Shown piece after piece: positions 10,085 through 18,883 of a stretch of DNA of 64,000 nt. The position numbers and the translations under genes were made by a program. Location of the stretch: NCBI GenBank assembly GCA_016787415.1, contig JAEUUT010000196.1, forward strand, positions 1-64,000, written 5' to 3'. The first letter of the stretch is position 1. Each line of letters starts with the position of its first letter. The notes beneath the pieces were generated by a model. It did not search any database. It saw only the letters and a list, made by a program, of their open reading frames with translations, and was not told where the DNA came from. Origin of the DNA: Saprospiraceae bacterium (GTDB taxonomy: Bacteria; Bacteroidota; Bacteroidia; Chitinophagales; Saprospiraceae).

Positions 10085-10300
10085 ATGAAAACAAAACAAC
10101 TAATCGAATCCTGGAAAAATGCCGATGCAAGCCAGCAAAGCGATTCTCCGGCCAACCACGTAGACGTCAATGAAACCGCAATGTCCAATATCATTGGTGG
10201 CGCCAACTCTGCCGGTGCAGTATGCTCGGTGAGCGGCGAATGCAACCTCTCTGGCAAAAGTTGCAATCTCATTGATGCATTCTTCGCTATTTTCATCTAA
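10085..10300 (+). CDS. Class II lanthipeptide-type precursor A2
   Basis: A 71-residue precursor whose leader is almost identical to that of A3 (MKTKQLIESWKNADASQQSD). It ends IIGG, with predicted cleavage after residue 39. The 32-residue core has the same three-Cys plan: SAGAVC, SVSGEC, LSGKSC. It differs from A1 and A3 in losing the aromatic residue before the first Cys and the Trp after the third, and in ending in a very hydrophobic tail (DAFFAIFI). It is probably modified by the LanM encoded at 13440 and exported by the C39 transporter. It forms a recent tandem duplication with A3, including flanking DNA. Confidence 0.85.
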   Translation: MKTKQLIESWKNADASQQSDSPANHVDVNETAMSNIIGGANSAGAVCSVSGECNLSGKSCNLIDAFFAIFI

Positions 10301-10438
10301 ATGCAAAATGAACTGTTCCGATAGCCATCTATAGATTCATACTTTAAAGTTAACTTTATAAAAAGGACTGTTTACCAACTATAGGAAAGTATCAAATCTT
10401 TATCACGGATATTTGGAATGGCAATTTCTTTATCAAAC

Positions 10439-10651
10439 ATGAAAACAAAACAACTGATTGAATCCTGGAAAAACGCCGACGCTTCCCAGCAAAGCGATTC
10501 TCCTGCCAACCACGTAGACGTCAATGAAACCGCCATGAGTGAAATTTCCGGCGGCGTCAACTCCGCAGGTTACATCTGCACCGTGAGCGGCGAATGCAAT
10601 GGCACCGGCAAAAGTTGCTGGGATATCCTGAAAGACATCTTCAGTTTCTAA
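10439..10651 (+). CDS. Class II lanthipeptide-type precursor A3
   Basis: A 70-residue precursor. The start at 10439 (MKTKQLIESW) was chosen over an in-frame ATG at 10418 because it aligns exactly with A2. The leader ends ISGG. The 31-residue core follows the family plan: SAGYIC, TVSGEC, GTGKSC, then Trp and an amphipathic tail (DILKDIFSF). Its core resembles A1 while its leader matches A2, so the core and leader have evolved at different rates. It is followed by a strong hairpin at 10790, which separates the peptide genes from the ABC transporter genes. Confidence 0.85.
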   Translation: MKTKQLIESWKNADASQQSDSPANHVDVNETAMSEISGGVNSAGYICTVSGECNGTGKSCWDILKDIFSF

Positions 10652-10789
10652 TTCCGTCAAAACACCTGTTCCGAAGGCTACTTATCGAAGCATACTTCAA
10701 GTTGACTTTATTAAAAGGAAAATATACAAATCATTGGAAAGTATCAATTCTGTATAGCAAACCTGAGAGACAGCACATAATTTTGAGCA

Positions 10790-10830
10790 AAAAGCCGGGG
10801 CAAAGTTCCCACAACCGCGCCCCGGCTTTT
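10790..10830 (+). terminator. Terminator hairpin after the precursor genes
   Basis: A 12-bp inverted repeat, AAAAGCCGGGGC (10790-10801) and GCCCCGGCTTTT (10819-10830), with a 17-base loop and A/T flanks. It lies 138 bases after A3 and 16 bases before the transporter ATG. Termination here would keep transporter levels below precursor levels. Confidence 0.7.
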
Positions 10831-10846
10831 ACAAACGAACCGAACC

Positions 10847-11749
10847 ATGAATATCATCGAAACAACCCAACTGCAATTCGGCTACAAAAACGCCCCGGCT
10901 ACCATACACGACCTTTCGTTGTCGGTGCCTCGGGGGTCGGTGTACGGGTTCCTGGGCCACAACGGCGCGGGCAAATCCACCACCATCCGGTTGCTGCTTG
11001 GCTTGCTTCACCCCACTGCCGGTCATGTGCATTTGTTTGGAAAAACGCTGAAAGAACACCGCGCAGAAATTTACCGCCGCAGCGGCGCCCTCATCGAAAG
11101 CCCTTCTATTTATGAACACCTCAGCGCCTATGAAAACCTTCGCATCGCAGCCGTTTACCGGCAAATCCCCAACAGCCGCATCGAAGAAGTGCTGGAAATT
11201 GTAGGCCTCGAAAAAGAACGCAACAAGCCGACCAAAGCATTTTCTACCGGCATGAAACAACGCCTCGGACTCGCCAATGCCCTGCTGCACAACCCCGAAT
11301 TACTCATCCTCGACGAACCTACCAATGGTCTTGATCCACAGGGAATTGTGGAAATCAGAACCGTCATCCAGCGCCTGCACCAGGATTTTGGCAAAACGAT
11401 TTTCCTGTCGAGCCATCTGCTCAGCGAAATCGAACTGATCTGTACGCAGGTAGGTATTATCAAAAAAGGAAAAAAACTTTTTGAAGGCAGTATTCAGAGC
11501 CTGCGCGCAGAAACAGGCAATGGCATTCAGGTAACACTGGAAACAAACGACCTCGACCAAACCAATGCCCTGTTGCAACAACGCTTTCAACAAGTGTACC
11601 GCAATGGTAAAACCGTTAGTGTAACCCTCGACAACAAAGAAACAATCCCCGAAATCGCCCAACACCTGGTTCAAAATCAGGTAAAAATATACGAACTCAA
11701 AGTAGTTCGCCAAAACCTGGAAGACCTTTTCCTTCACATCAATGAATAA
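10847..11749 (+). CDS. ABC transporter ATP-binding protein (LanF/BcrA-like)
   Basis: A 300-residue cytoplasmic ATPase with Walker A GHNGAGKSTT (about residues 41-50), a signature region FSTGMKQRLGLA (about residues 131-142) and Walker B ELLILDEPTNGLDP (about residues 152-165). The C-terminal extension (220-300) is typical of BcrA/LanF-type exporters, which pump antimicrobial peptides out of the membrane for self-protection. The permease follows after 12 bases. Its position inside the lanthipeptide locus supports an immunity role; general export is the alternative. Confidence 0.88.
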   Translation: MNIIETTQLQFGYKNAPATIHDLSLSVPRGSVYGFLGHNGAGKSTTIRLLLGLLHPTAGHVHLFGKTLKEHRAEIYRRSGALIESPSIYEHLSAYENLRIAAVYRQIPNSRIEEVLEIVGLEKERNKPTKAFSTGMKQRLGLANALLHNPELLILDEPTNGLDPQGIVEIRTVIQRLHQDFGKTIFLSSHLLSEIELICTQVGIIKKGKKLFEGSIQSLRAETGNGIQVTLETNDLDQTNALLQQRFQQVYRNGKTVSVTLDNKETIPEIAQHLVQNQVKIYELKVVRQNLEDLFLHINE

Positions 11750-11761
11750 CCGGCACACACT

Positions 11762-12553
11762 ATGAACAACCTGATCCATATCAAAAACGCTGTGGTAGCA
11801 GAATGGCTGAAAAGCCGGGGGTCGCGCCTGTTGCTCACCACAGCCTTGTTGCCGGTGCTGGTTACAGCAATCGTCTTCCTCCTTTACTACTACACAGTAG
11901 GCGCAGCATCGGGCGACGACAATCCCTGGCTCCCGCTCGTTACGCGCACCTTCAATATTCTTTGCTTCGTAATACTGCCGATGGCGATCATTATGATTAC
12001 CAGCCAGTCGATGCAAATCGAGCAAAAAGCGAGTGCATGGAAACAACTGCTCACTTATCCGGCGCCTCGCTGGACAGTGATAACGGGTAAATACCTTTTC
12101 ACTCTGGCGCTTGTCGGCGCTATTCTCCTGCTGATTGCTCCGCTTATGTTGCTCAATGGATGGCTGCTCGGCTGGATTAAACCGCAACTGGCATTCCACG
12201 CTTTCCCTTTCGACTGGAACGTACTAACCCGCGCCACACTCGAAACCCTGGCAGCCACTTCTTCTATTTTCGCTGTTCAGTTTGTGCTGGCCTGGTTGCT
12301 GCCCAATTATACACTGCCCATTCTGATCGGGATGTTTTCCACTGTAGTGTTTTCTACATTGGCCGATGGATGGAGCAAAAGTATGTATGTGCCCTATGCA
12401 TATCCCATGTTGCGGGTGCATTACTCCCGAGGCAACCTGAATGTGGCGGAATGGGCCGGTTGGCCGGTATTTCTTTGGTACAGCCTGCTTTACTTCCTGA
12501 TAATCAGTGCTTTTGTGATGTTTTACAGTGCATACGTAAAAGACAAAACATAA
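11762..12553 (+). CDS. ABC-2 type transporter permease (LanE/BcrB-like)
   Basis: A 263-residue integral-membrane protein with about six hydrophobic segments. It begins MNNLIHIKNAVVAEWLKSRG, typical of ABC-2 permeases associated with bacitracin or lantibiotic resistance (the N-terminal EWLK motif). It is the partner of the ATPase encoded 12 bases upstream. Only one permease gene is present, whereas many lantibiotic immunity systems have two (LanE and LanG), so it would have to act as a homodimer. Its role as producer immunity is inferred from context. Confidence 0.85.
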   Translation: MNNLIHIKNAVVAEWLKSRGSRLLLTTALLPVLVTAIVFLLYYYTVGAASGDDNPWLPLVTRTFNILCFVILPMAIIMITSQSMQIEQKASAWKQLLTYPAPRWTVITGKYLFTLALVGAILLLIAPLMLLNGWLLGWIKPQLAFHAFPFDWNVLTRATLETLAATSSIFAVQFVLAWLLPNYTLPILIGMFSTVVFSTLADGWSKSMYVPYAYPMLRVHYSRGNLNVAEWAGWPVFLWYSLLYFLIISAFVMFYSAYVKDKT

Positions 12554-12666
12554 GTCAATCCTGTATCCTAGTATTGCCTAAAAACATAAACCTGCTCATT
12601 TAGGGCCGCCCGAACTGTGCCCGTTTCACCCGCAATAAGTATCGTATTCTAAATAAAAACTCAACC

Positions 12667-13350
12667 ATGAAAAAGACTCTTGTACTTGCCCTTTCCACCC
12701 TGTTTGTTCTGACGGCTTTTCGGGCAAACGCACAAACCGAAGGCCGCGCCCTGTTTCAGGTAACAGATGTAAAATCGGAAAATCCGCAGGCCGCCCAGCA
12801 ACTCAGCGGCGCTACCATGCTCGTGCAAACCCACAATGGTGTGGTAAAAAGTGTAACCAGCATGATGAACAATGCCGTTCAGTTTCAGCGCTTTACCAAT
12901 TCCGAAAACCGAGGCTCCGCACTCTACCTCGATCTGATGGGTAAAAAAATATACGTCGCAGTGGCCGATTCCATTCAGCGCCTCCGACTGAAAGACCGCG
13001 AAGAGAATACCCACATCACCTACGACCCCGCTACGACCAAAGTTATCAACGGTTATACCTGCCACAAAGCCACTGTGGAAACCCTCCGCGAAGATGGCAG
13101 CGTGCGTGAATACCACCTGTTTGTAACCGAGGACCTCCAACTCCCCAATTTTGCCATTGCCGGAATTCCTGCTTCTTTGAAAGGCTTCCCGCTCGAATAC
13201 ACCATCAAAAACGGCACCACCGAAGTGCTGTATACGATCCGCGAACTCACCACAGACAATGCCGGTAATTTCGAAGAAACACCCAGCGGATACCCGGAAA
13301 TGCCGTTTGCAGAATTTGAAGCCGGCCTTGGAAAGAAATTCGGGTACTAA
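12667..13350 (+). CDS. Secreted protein, possibly GLPGLI/DUF4412-like
   Basis: A 227-residue protein with a clear signal peptide ending near AFRANAQT (residues 17-24). It has no lipobox or type IX tail, so it is probably periplasmic. The central GYTCHKATVE with VREYHLFVTEDL recalls GLPGLI/DUF4412 beta-rich secreted proteins of Bacteroidota, which often carry a conserved G-Y-x-C-x-K-A block; this match is by eye and uncertain. It sits between the ABC pair and the synthetase gene. A role in immunity or peptide handling is possible but cannot be shown from sequence. Confidence 0.7.
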   Translation: MKKTLVLALSTLFVLTAFRANAQTEGRALFQVTDVKSENPQAAQQLSGATMLVQTHNGVVKSVTSMMNNAVQFQRFTNSENRGSALYLDLMGKKIYVAVADSIQRLRLKDREENTHITYDPATTKVINGYTCHKATVETLREDGSVREYHLFVTEDLQLPNFAIAGIPASLKGFPLEYTIKNGTTEVLYTIRELTTDNAGNFEETPSGYPEMPFAEFEAGLGKKFGY

Positions 13351-13439
13351 AACTCCGTAATATATCCAGTCTATATACCACATCGAGATTGCCCTAGTAT
13401 TACTAATTATTATTGTAATTAATATTTAAATATATAATT

Positions 13440-16400
13440 ATGAACGCCCTGTTTATCCACGAGCGCACCCAGCACCTGGAAACCCTCCGCCAATCCGGCC
13501 ACCAGCCAGCCCAGGCATCCAGACTCCTCGAACGCTGGCAGCAGCAATCGCCCTTCCGCCGCAAACCGGAATGGTTTGATATCAAACTTCAGGAAGAAGG
13601 GCTGGCCGCAGAAGATTTCCTGCAAATGGTATCGCAACCCGACCTGGATTTTCTGCGCAAACACGCCGGCAAATCATTCGCCTGGAAAAACGACGTTCTA
13701 CGCCGTCGCCTGCAAGGCAACGAAACGGCCCCGGAACACAACTTCTACCGCCCGCAATTTCCGGAACTGGGCTTTTTGAATCTCTTCATCCCCTTGCTGC
13801 ATGAGGCCACGGCACGCCTGAAGTCGCGTATTGAACCATTGGTAGAAGCACATCCAGAATTGTTTGGCAATATGCGCCGCACTGCCGGTTTGCTACAGGC
13901 CAGCCTCTGGGAACGCCTGCTCAAAATGGTAACCAAAACCATGGTGCTGGAACTCAACGTATTCAAACTCCGAAAAAAACTGCACGGAGCCACTTCGGAA
14001 GAGCGTTTTGCCGACTTCGTGGCGCAACTCAATACCCCGCGTATCCGCGATTATTTTTACCGCGACTACCCCGTGCTGATCCGGCAGGCTGCGCACGTCA
14101 CAGATCAGTGGATAGAGCAAAGCAGCCTTTTTTGCGAACGCTTGGTGGCCGACTTCCCGCACATCAGTGCCGCCTGGCTGGGCCAACCCGGCCTGCTGAC
14201 CGAAGTGCATTTTGGCGAAGGCGATGCCCACCGCGGCGGACGTACGGTAGCCATCGTGCGCTTTGAAAACGGCCGGAAAGTGGTGTACAAGCCACGCCCC
14301 CTGCACATCGATGTACACTTCCGCGAACTCCTTCAGTGGCTGAATGAAAAATCCGGCCTCGACCTGCGTTCGATGCAGATTTTTACCACCGATACGCACG
14401 GATGGGTAGAGTTTGTAGAACACCTCGCTTGCACATCGGAACAGGAAGTACAACATTTTTACCGCCAGACAGGCGCCTATATTGCCCTGCTGTACACGCT
14501 TGAAGCCACCGATTTCCATTACGAAAATATCGTAGCCAACGGCAAATACCCGGTACTGATCGACCTGGAATCGTTCTTCCACCCTTATTTTCCTACGCTC
14601 GGAACCGAAACCAACCAGGCCGGCGAAGCATCGGTGATGCGTACAGGTTTGCTGCCCATGCGCATTTCCCTAAAAGAAGAAGAGGAGGGGCTCGACATCA
14701 GTGGTTTGTCGGATACGGAAGGCCAAACGGCTTTGTTTAAAGTAGGCACACTGGAAGGCATCGGCACCGACGAAGTAAAAATTACACGCCAGACAGGTCG
14801 CATGGAAGGTGGCGCCAACGTACCCCTGCTGAATGGCCAGCGCGTAAAAATGCGTCCCGAATACATCGAATCCATCCAGGAAGGTTTTTCCGTGGCGTAC
14901 CAGGCATTGATGCAGCACGGCCAGGAACTGTCGGACGAGCAAGACGGTCTGCTGAATCGCTTCGGCAACGACGATGTGCGCGTTCTTTTCCGCGACACCT
15001 TTGTGTATTCTCATTTGCTTGATGAGTCGTGGCATCCACAAATTCAGCGGAATGCCCTCGAACTGGAGCGCCACTTCGACTGGCTCTGGGCCGTAGCCCC
15101 TGATTATCAACTCATTAGGAAGTTGATCAAATTTGAAAAACAAGACCTCCGCAATGGCGATGTCCCCTTGTTCAGCACCCGTGTGAACTCCCGCCATCTA
15201 TGGTATGCCGACAACGCGTGTATCGAAAACTTTTTTTCGCAGACCGGCCTCGAACTCGTACGCCAGCGCCTGTCGCTCCTCAGCACACAGGATATGCAAC
15301 GCCAACTCTGGCTGATAGAAGCCTCGCTGACGGCTTCCTTGCAAATACCTCGAACACAGGAGGAGCACAACGGTACCGCAACGGAAAAACGGCCGCTCGC
15401 TACCGATCTGGCCCCTGCCACCTCGGAAATGCTGCTGGCAGAAGCCATTCGTGTGGGCGATTACCTGTACGAGCAGGCGTTTAAAGGCGCCAACGACGCA
15501 CAGTGGATGGCGCTGAAAACAGAAGACGACAACACCCTGCGCCTGATGCCGATGTACTACGACCTGTTCAGCGGCGCGATGGGAGAAATTCTGTTCCTTG
15601 CCTACCTGCACAAAGTTACCGGCATCGAAAAGTACCGGACACTGGCAGAAAATGCCCTCAACGGACTGTTGAAACGTATCGAATACGGGCAGGAATCGAT
15701 ACGGCCACTCGGACTCTTTGCCGGCTGGGGAAGTGTGGTGTACGTACTCACCCACCTGGCAAAACTGTGGAATCGGCCAGATCTTGTGCAACACATTGAA
15801 CGCCTGTACGATACACTGCCGCTCGAAGAACTCCTGGAGGCCGACAAATCGTTCAGCCTGGTAAAAGGCTCGGCAGGATTTGTAGCAGCCAGCCTCACAT
15901 TCTACCACACTTTTGGAAATGAAAAAGCGCTGCAACGCGCTAAAGACGTGGCCGATTACCTGCTGCTGCAAGCCGACCAGGAAGAAAACGGCATTGGCTG
16001 GCGCATTGCCAGCAAAGTACCCCTGGCAGGTATGTCGCATGGCGCTTCCGGATTTGCGCTGGTATATCAGCGGCTGTTTGAAGTCAGCGGAGAACGCCGA
16101 TACAGGGATGCTGTAACAGAAATACTTCGATACGAACGCAGCCTGTACAATGACACACGCCGGAACTGGCGCGACTGCCGCGATGCCGTGCAAATGCTGT
16201 ACCCCGATCAGCAGGTATTTTCAACGGGCTGGGCCCATGGTGCGCCAGGAATCGGGCTGGCTCGACTGGAACTCCTGAAAGGAAACGTGGCTAATTCGGC
16301 TTTGCTGCAACAGGAGTTGACCACCGCACTTGCTACTACGCTGCGCGGCGGATTCAACCAATCGCACAACCTGACCATGGGCAGTTTTGGCAGCCTCGAA

Positions 16401-16643
16401 CTGCTTTTTACTTACGGATTGCAGGAAAACGACCCTGCATTTCTGGATAAAAGCAAAAAAATAGCCTCGGCCTTGCTTCAGCAAATTCAGGATACTGGCT
16501 GGAACTGCGGTTTGCCCAACCAACTGCTTACGCCTGGTTTCATGACCGGCGTGACGGGAATAGGTTACCAATGCCTGCGCATGGCAGCACCGGATCAGGC
16601 GCCTTCCATTTTGCTGACACAAGCACCTTTCCAAACCATTTAA
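13440..16643 (+). CDS. lanM: LanM-type lanthipeptide synthetase with degenerate cyclase zinc site
   Basis: A 1067-residue bifunctional-type class II synthetase. The N-terminal dehydratase (about 130-620) phosphorylates and eliminates Ser/Thr. Its key residues are present: GDAH (D262, H264), YKPR (K284), DFHYEN (D358, H360, N363), D375, and R514/T520 in the RVLFRDT block. The LanC-like C-terminal domain (about 680-1055) keeps H867 in MSHGASG. However, the usual W-C-H-G-A-P-G is WAHGAPG (A932), and the usual C-H-G-x-x-G is TMGSFG (T979, M980). Three of the four zinc-site residues are therefore replaced. The frame is open throughout, so a frameshift does not explain this. It presumably dehydrates A1-A4, while thioether closure may be spontaneous, metal-independent or absent. 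The C39 exporter gene follows 10 bases later. Confidence 0.92.
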   Translation: MNALFIHERTQHLETLRQSGHQPAQASRLLERWQQQSPFRRKPEWFDIKLQEEGLAAEDFLQMVSQPDLDFLRKHAGKSFAWKNDVLRRRLQGNETAPEHNFYRPQFPELGFLNLFIPLLHEATARLKSRIEPLVEAHPELFGNMRRTAGLLQASLWERLLKMVTKTMVLELNVFKLRKKLHGATSEERFADFVAQLNTPRIRDYFYRDYPVLIRQAAHVTDQWIEQSSLFCERLVADFPHISAAWLGQPGLLTEVHFGEGDAHRGGRTVAIVRFENGRKVVYKPRPLHIDVHFRELLQWLNEKSGLDLRSMQIFTTDTHGWVEFVEHLACTSEQEVQHFYRQTGAYIALLYTLEATDFHYENIVANGKYPVLIDLESFFHPYFPTLGTETNQAGEASVMRTGLLPMRISLKEEEEGLDISGLSDTEGQTALFKVGTLEGIGTDEVKITRQTGRMEGGANVPLLNGQRVKMRPEYIESIQEGFSVAYQALMQHGQELSDEQDGLLNRFGNDDVRVLFRDTFVYSHLLDESWHPQIQRNALELERHFDWLWAVAPDYQLIRKLIKFEKQDLRNGDVPLFSTRVNSRHLWYADNACIENFFSQTGLELVRQRLSLLSTQDMQRQLWLIEASLTASLQIPRTQEEHNGTATEKRPLATDLAPATSEMLLAEAIRVGDYLYEQAFKGANDAQWMALKTEDDNTLRLMPMYYDLFSGAMGEILFLAYLHKVTGIEKYRTLAENALNGLLKRIEYGQESIRPLGLFAGWGSVVYVLTHLAKLWNRPDLVQHIERLYDTLPLEELLEADKSFSLVKGSAGFVAASLTFYHTFGNEKALQRAKDVADYLLLQADQEENGIGWRIASKVPLAGMSHGASGFALVYQRLFEVSGERRYRDAVTEILRYERSLYNDTRRNWRDCRDAVQMLYPDQQVFSTGWAHGAPGIGLARLELLKGNVANSALLQQELTTALATTLRGGFNQSHNLTMGSFGSLELLFTYGLQENDPAFLDKSKKIASALLQQIQDTGWNCGLPNQLLTPGFMTGVTGIGYQCLRMAAPDQAPSILLTQAPFQTI

Positions 16644-16653
16644 ACCGAGCATT

Positions 16654-18852
16654 ATGAGCAAGGCATTTCCACTTTTCATGCAGCACGACGCCATGGATTG
16701 CGGCCCTACCTGCCTGCGTGCAGTAGCGAGTTTCTACGGCCGTGATTTCCCGATCGGACAAATCAGGGACTGGTGCAACACCAGCAAACTGGGCTCTTCC
16801 CTGATCGGGCTGGCAAAAGGCGCCGAAAAAATGCGCTTGCGCTCGCTGCCCCTGTCGATCACGTTCGAGCAACTGGAAAAAGAAGCGCCCCTGCCCTGTA
16901 TCGCACACTGGAGAGGCAAACACTTTGTGGTGGTGTATAAAATCAGTAAAGGAAAAATACATGTAAGCGACCCGGCTCACGGCCGAATCGTATACAGCAA
17001 AGCGGAGTTCATGGCTGGTTTCGGCAGTATGAGCCAGCACCTCGAAGAGCCTACCGGATTTGTGCTGCTGCTCGACCCCACGCCGGCCTTCTCACAGGAA
17101 GACAACACGGTGCAAATACAATCACTGGGGCTCGATTTTTTGTGGCACTACGTAAAAAAATACCGCCGCCACCTGGGCCAGATCACCATCGGGCTATTGG
17201 TAGCGAGCGTGCTGAACCTGATCTTTCCGTTTCTTACACAGTCGATTGTTGATGTAGGCATTCGCCAGCAAAACGTCGGGTTTATTTACCTGGTGCTGTT
17301 TGCTCAACTCATGTTGTTTGCCAGCCGAACGGGTATCGAACTCATTCGCAACTGGCTGCTGATGCACATCAGTAAACGAATTAATGTATCGCTGCTGGCC
17401 GATTACTTTGCCAAACTGATGCGGCTGCCCATTGCCCAGTTCGACAGTAAAATGATTGGCGATTTTGTGCAACGCATCAACGACCACGAACGCATTGAAA
17501 AACTGCTGACCTCTACTTCGCTCAGTTCCGTGTTCTCGTTGTTTACGCTGGTGATTTTTGGAGCAGTGTTGGGGTATTACAGCCCGTCCATATTGTTTAT
17601 ATTTTTGATATTCAGCGCTTTGTATGTAGGTTGGGTGATGTTGTTTCTGAAAAAACGCCGCGACCTGGATTACCGCGCTTTCGGCCAACTTTCCGAAAAC
17701 CAGAGCAAAATCTACGAGGTGCTGGTCGGGATGAAAGAAATTAAACTGAACAATGCCGAACTGAAAAAACGCAGGGAATGGGAACAGATTCAGGCCCGCC
17801 TGTTTCAAACCAGTATCCGTGGCCTGGCAGTAGGCCAGTGGCAACAGGGTGGATCGCTTTTCATCAATGAACTGAAAAACATCTTCATCACATTTTATGC
17901 TGCCCAACTGGTGCTCAATGGATCGATTACCCTGGGTATGATGCTGGCGATTTCCTACATCATCGGCCAACTCAACGGCCCGATCATGCAACTCATCGAC
18001 CTGCTCATCAGCGGACAGGAGGCCAAAATCAGCCTCGAACGACTGGCGGAAATACACCAGAAGCAGGACGAGGAAGAAGAGCAGGGCCCCAGCACCGATG
18101 TGCCTGCTTCGAATGGCGATATCCTGCTTGACAATATCAGTTTTCGCTACGATAAAAATGTAGATGAATACGTACTGAAAGATGTAAGCATGCACATACC
18201 CGCCCGAAAAACCACTGCCATCGTAGGTACCAGCGGCAGCGGAAAAACGACGCTGCTCAAGCTCTTGCTCAAATTTTACGACCCGGAAAAAGGCAGTATC
18301 CAACTCGACCAGACCTCATTCCCACAACTGTCGGTAAGCGGATGGCGCGAACGCTGCGGCGTCGTGCTCCAGGAAGGCATGTTGTTTTCGGATACCGTAG
18401 CAGGAAATATTGCGCTCAGCGCCGACACCATCGATCATGAACGCCTGCGGTACGCCGCCAAAGTGGCCAATATCCTGGAATTCATCGAACGACTGCCGCA
18501 TGGCTTTAACACCAAAGTCGGGAAAGACGGTATCGAAATGAGCACAGGCCAAAAACAACGCCTGCTGATTGCAAGGGCCGTGTATAAAAACCCCGATTAC
18601 CTGTTCTTCGACGAAGCCACTTCCGCGCTCGATGCCAACAACGAACGCGCCATCATGGAACACCTCGAATCTTTTTTCAAAGGGCGAACCGTGATCGTAG
18701 TCGCACACCGGTTGAGTACCGTGAAAAATGCCGATCAGATCGTAGTACTCGAACGAGGCGCCATCATCGAACAAGGCACGCACACCGAACTGGTAGCCCG
18801 GAAAGGCGCCTATTTCAACCTCGTGAAAAACCAACTTGAACTCGGGAAATAA
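16654..18852 (+). CDS. lanT: Peptidase-containing ABC exporter (C39 domain, LanT-like)
   Basis: A 732-residue inner-membrane exporter that cuts the leader after Gly-Gly and transports the core peptide. The N-terminal C39 peptidase (about 1-135) has Q10, the catalytic C16 in MDCGPTC, H90 and D106. A six-helix transmembrane domain (about 165-450) follows. The ATPase (about 480-732) has Walker A VGTSGSGKTT, a variant signature MSTGQKQRLLIA in place of LSGGQ, Walker B YLFFDEATSALD, and the H-loop VAHRLST. All four precursors encoded here end their leader in GG, matching this peptidase. It is co-transcribed with the lanM and HlyD-like genes. Confidence 0.93.
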   Translation: MSKAFPLFMQHDAMDCGPTCLRAVASFYGRDFPIGQIRDWCNTSKLGSSLIGLAKGAEKMRLRSLPLSITFEQLEKEAPLPCIAHWRGKHFVVVYKISKGKIHVSDPAHGRIVYSKAEFMAGFGSMSQHLEEPTGFVLLLDPTPAFSQEDNTVQIQSLGLDFLWHYVKKYRRHLGQITIGLLVASVLNLIFPFLTQSIVDVGIRQQNVGFIYLVLFAQLMLFASRTGIELIRNWLLMHISKRINVSLLADYFAKLMRLPIAQFDSKMIGDFVQRINDHERIEKLLTSTSLSSVFSLFTLVIFGAVLGYYSPSILFIFLIFSALYVGWVMLFLKKRRDLDYRAFGQLSENQSKIYEVLVGMKEIKLNNAELKKRREWEQIQARLFQTSIRGLAVGQWQQGGSLFINELKNIFITFYAAQLVLNGSITLGMMLAISYIIGQLNGPIMQLIDLLISGQEAKISLERLAEIHQKQDEEEEQGPSTDVPASNGDILLDNISFRYDKNVDEYVLKDVSMHIPARKTTAIVGTSGSGKTTLLKLLLKFYDPEKGSIQLDQTSFPQLSVSGWRERCGVVLQEGMLFSDTVAGNIALSADTIDHERLRYAAKVANILEFIERLPHGFNTKVGKDGIEMSTGQKQRLLIARAVYKNPDYLFFDEATSALDANNERAIMEHLESFFKGRTVIVVAHRLSTVKNADQIVVLERGAIIEQGTHTELVARKGAYFNLVKNQLELGK

Positions 18853-18883
18853 TCATCTATTCAACTGTAAACAATAATTCGTC

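Larger units (their letters stand above)
10085..10760 (+). repeat. Tandem duplication carrying A2 and A3 with their 3' flanks
   Basis: The A2 and A3 coding sequences are near-identical over the leader. The non-coding DNA after each gene is also alike: 10315-10410 and 10670-10760 share GTTCCGA, CATACTT, AAGTT(A/G)ACTTTAT, AAAAGGA and GGAAAGTATCAA in order. The repeat unit is about 350 bases, so duplication included the 3' flank. Confidence 0.75.

Noticed and set aside
16221..16395. Frameshift or sequencing error as the reason for the missing LanM zinc residues
   Set aside because: The frame is intact, both motifs keep their surrounding residues, and at least three separate codons would have to be wrong.
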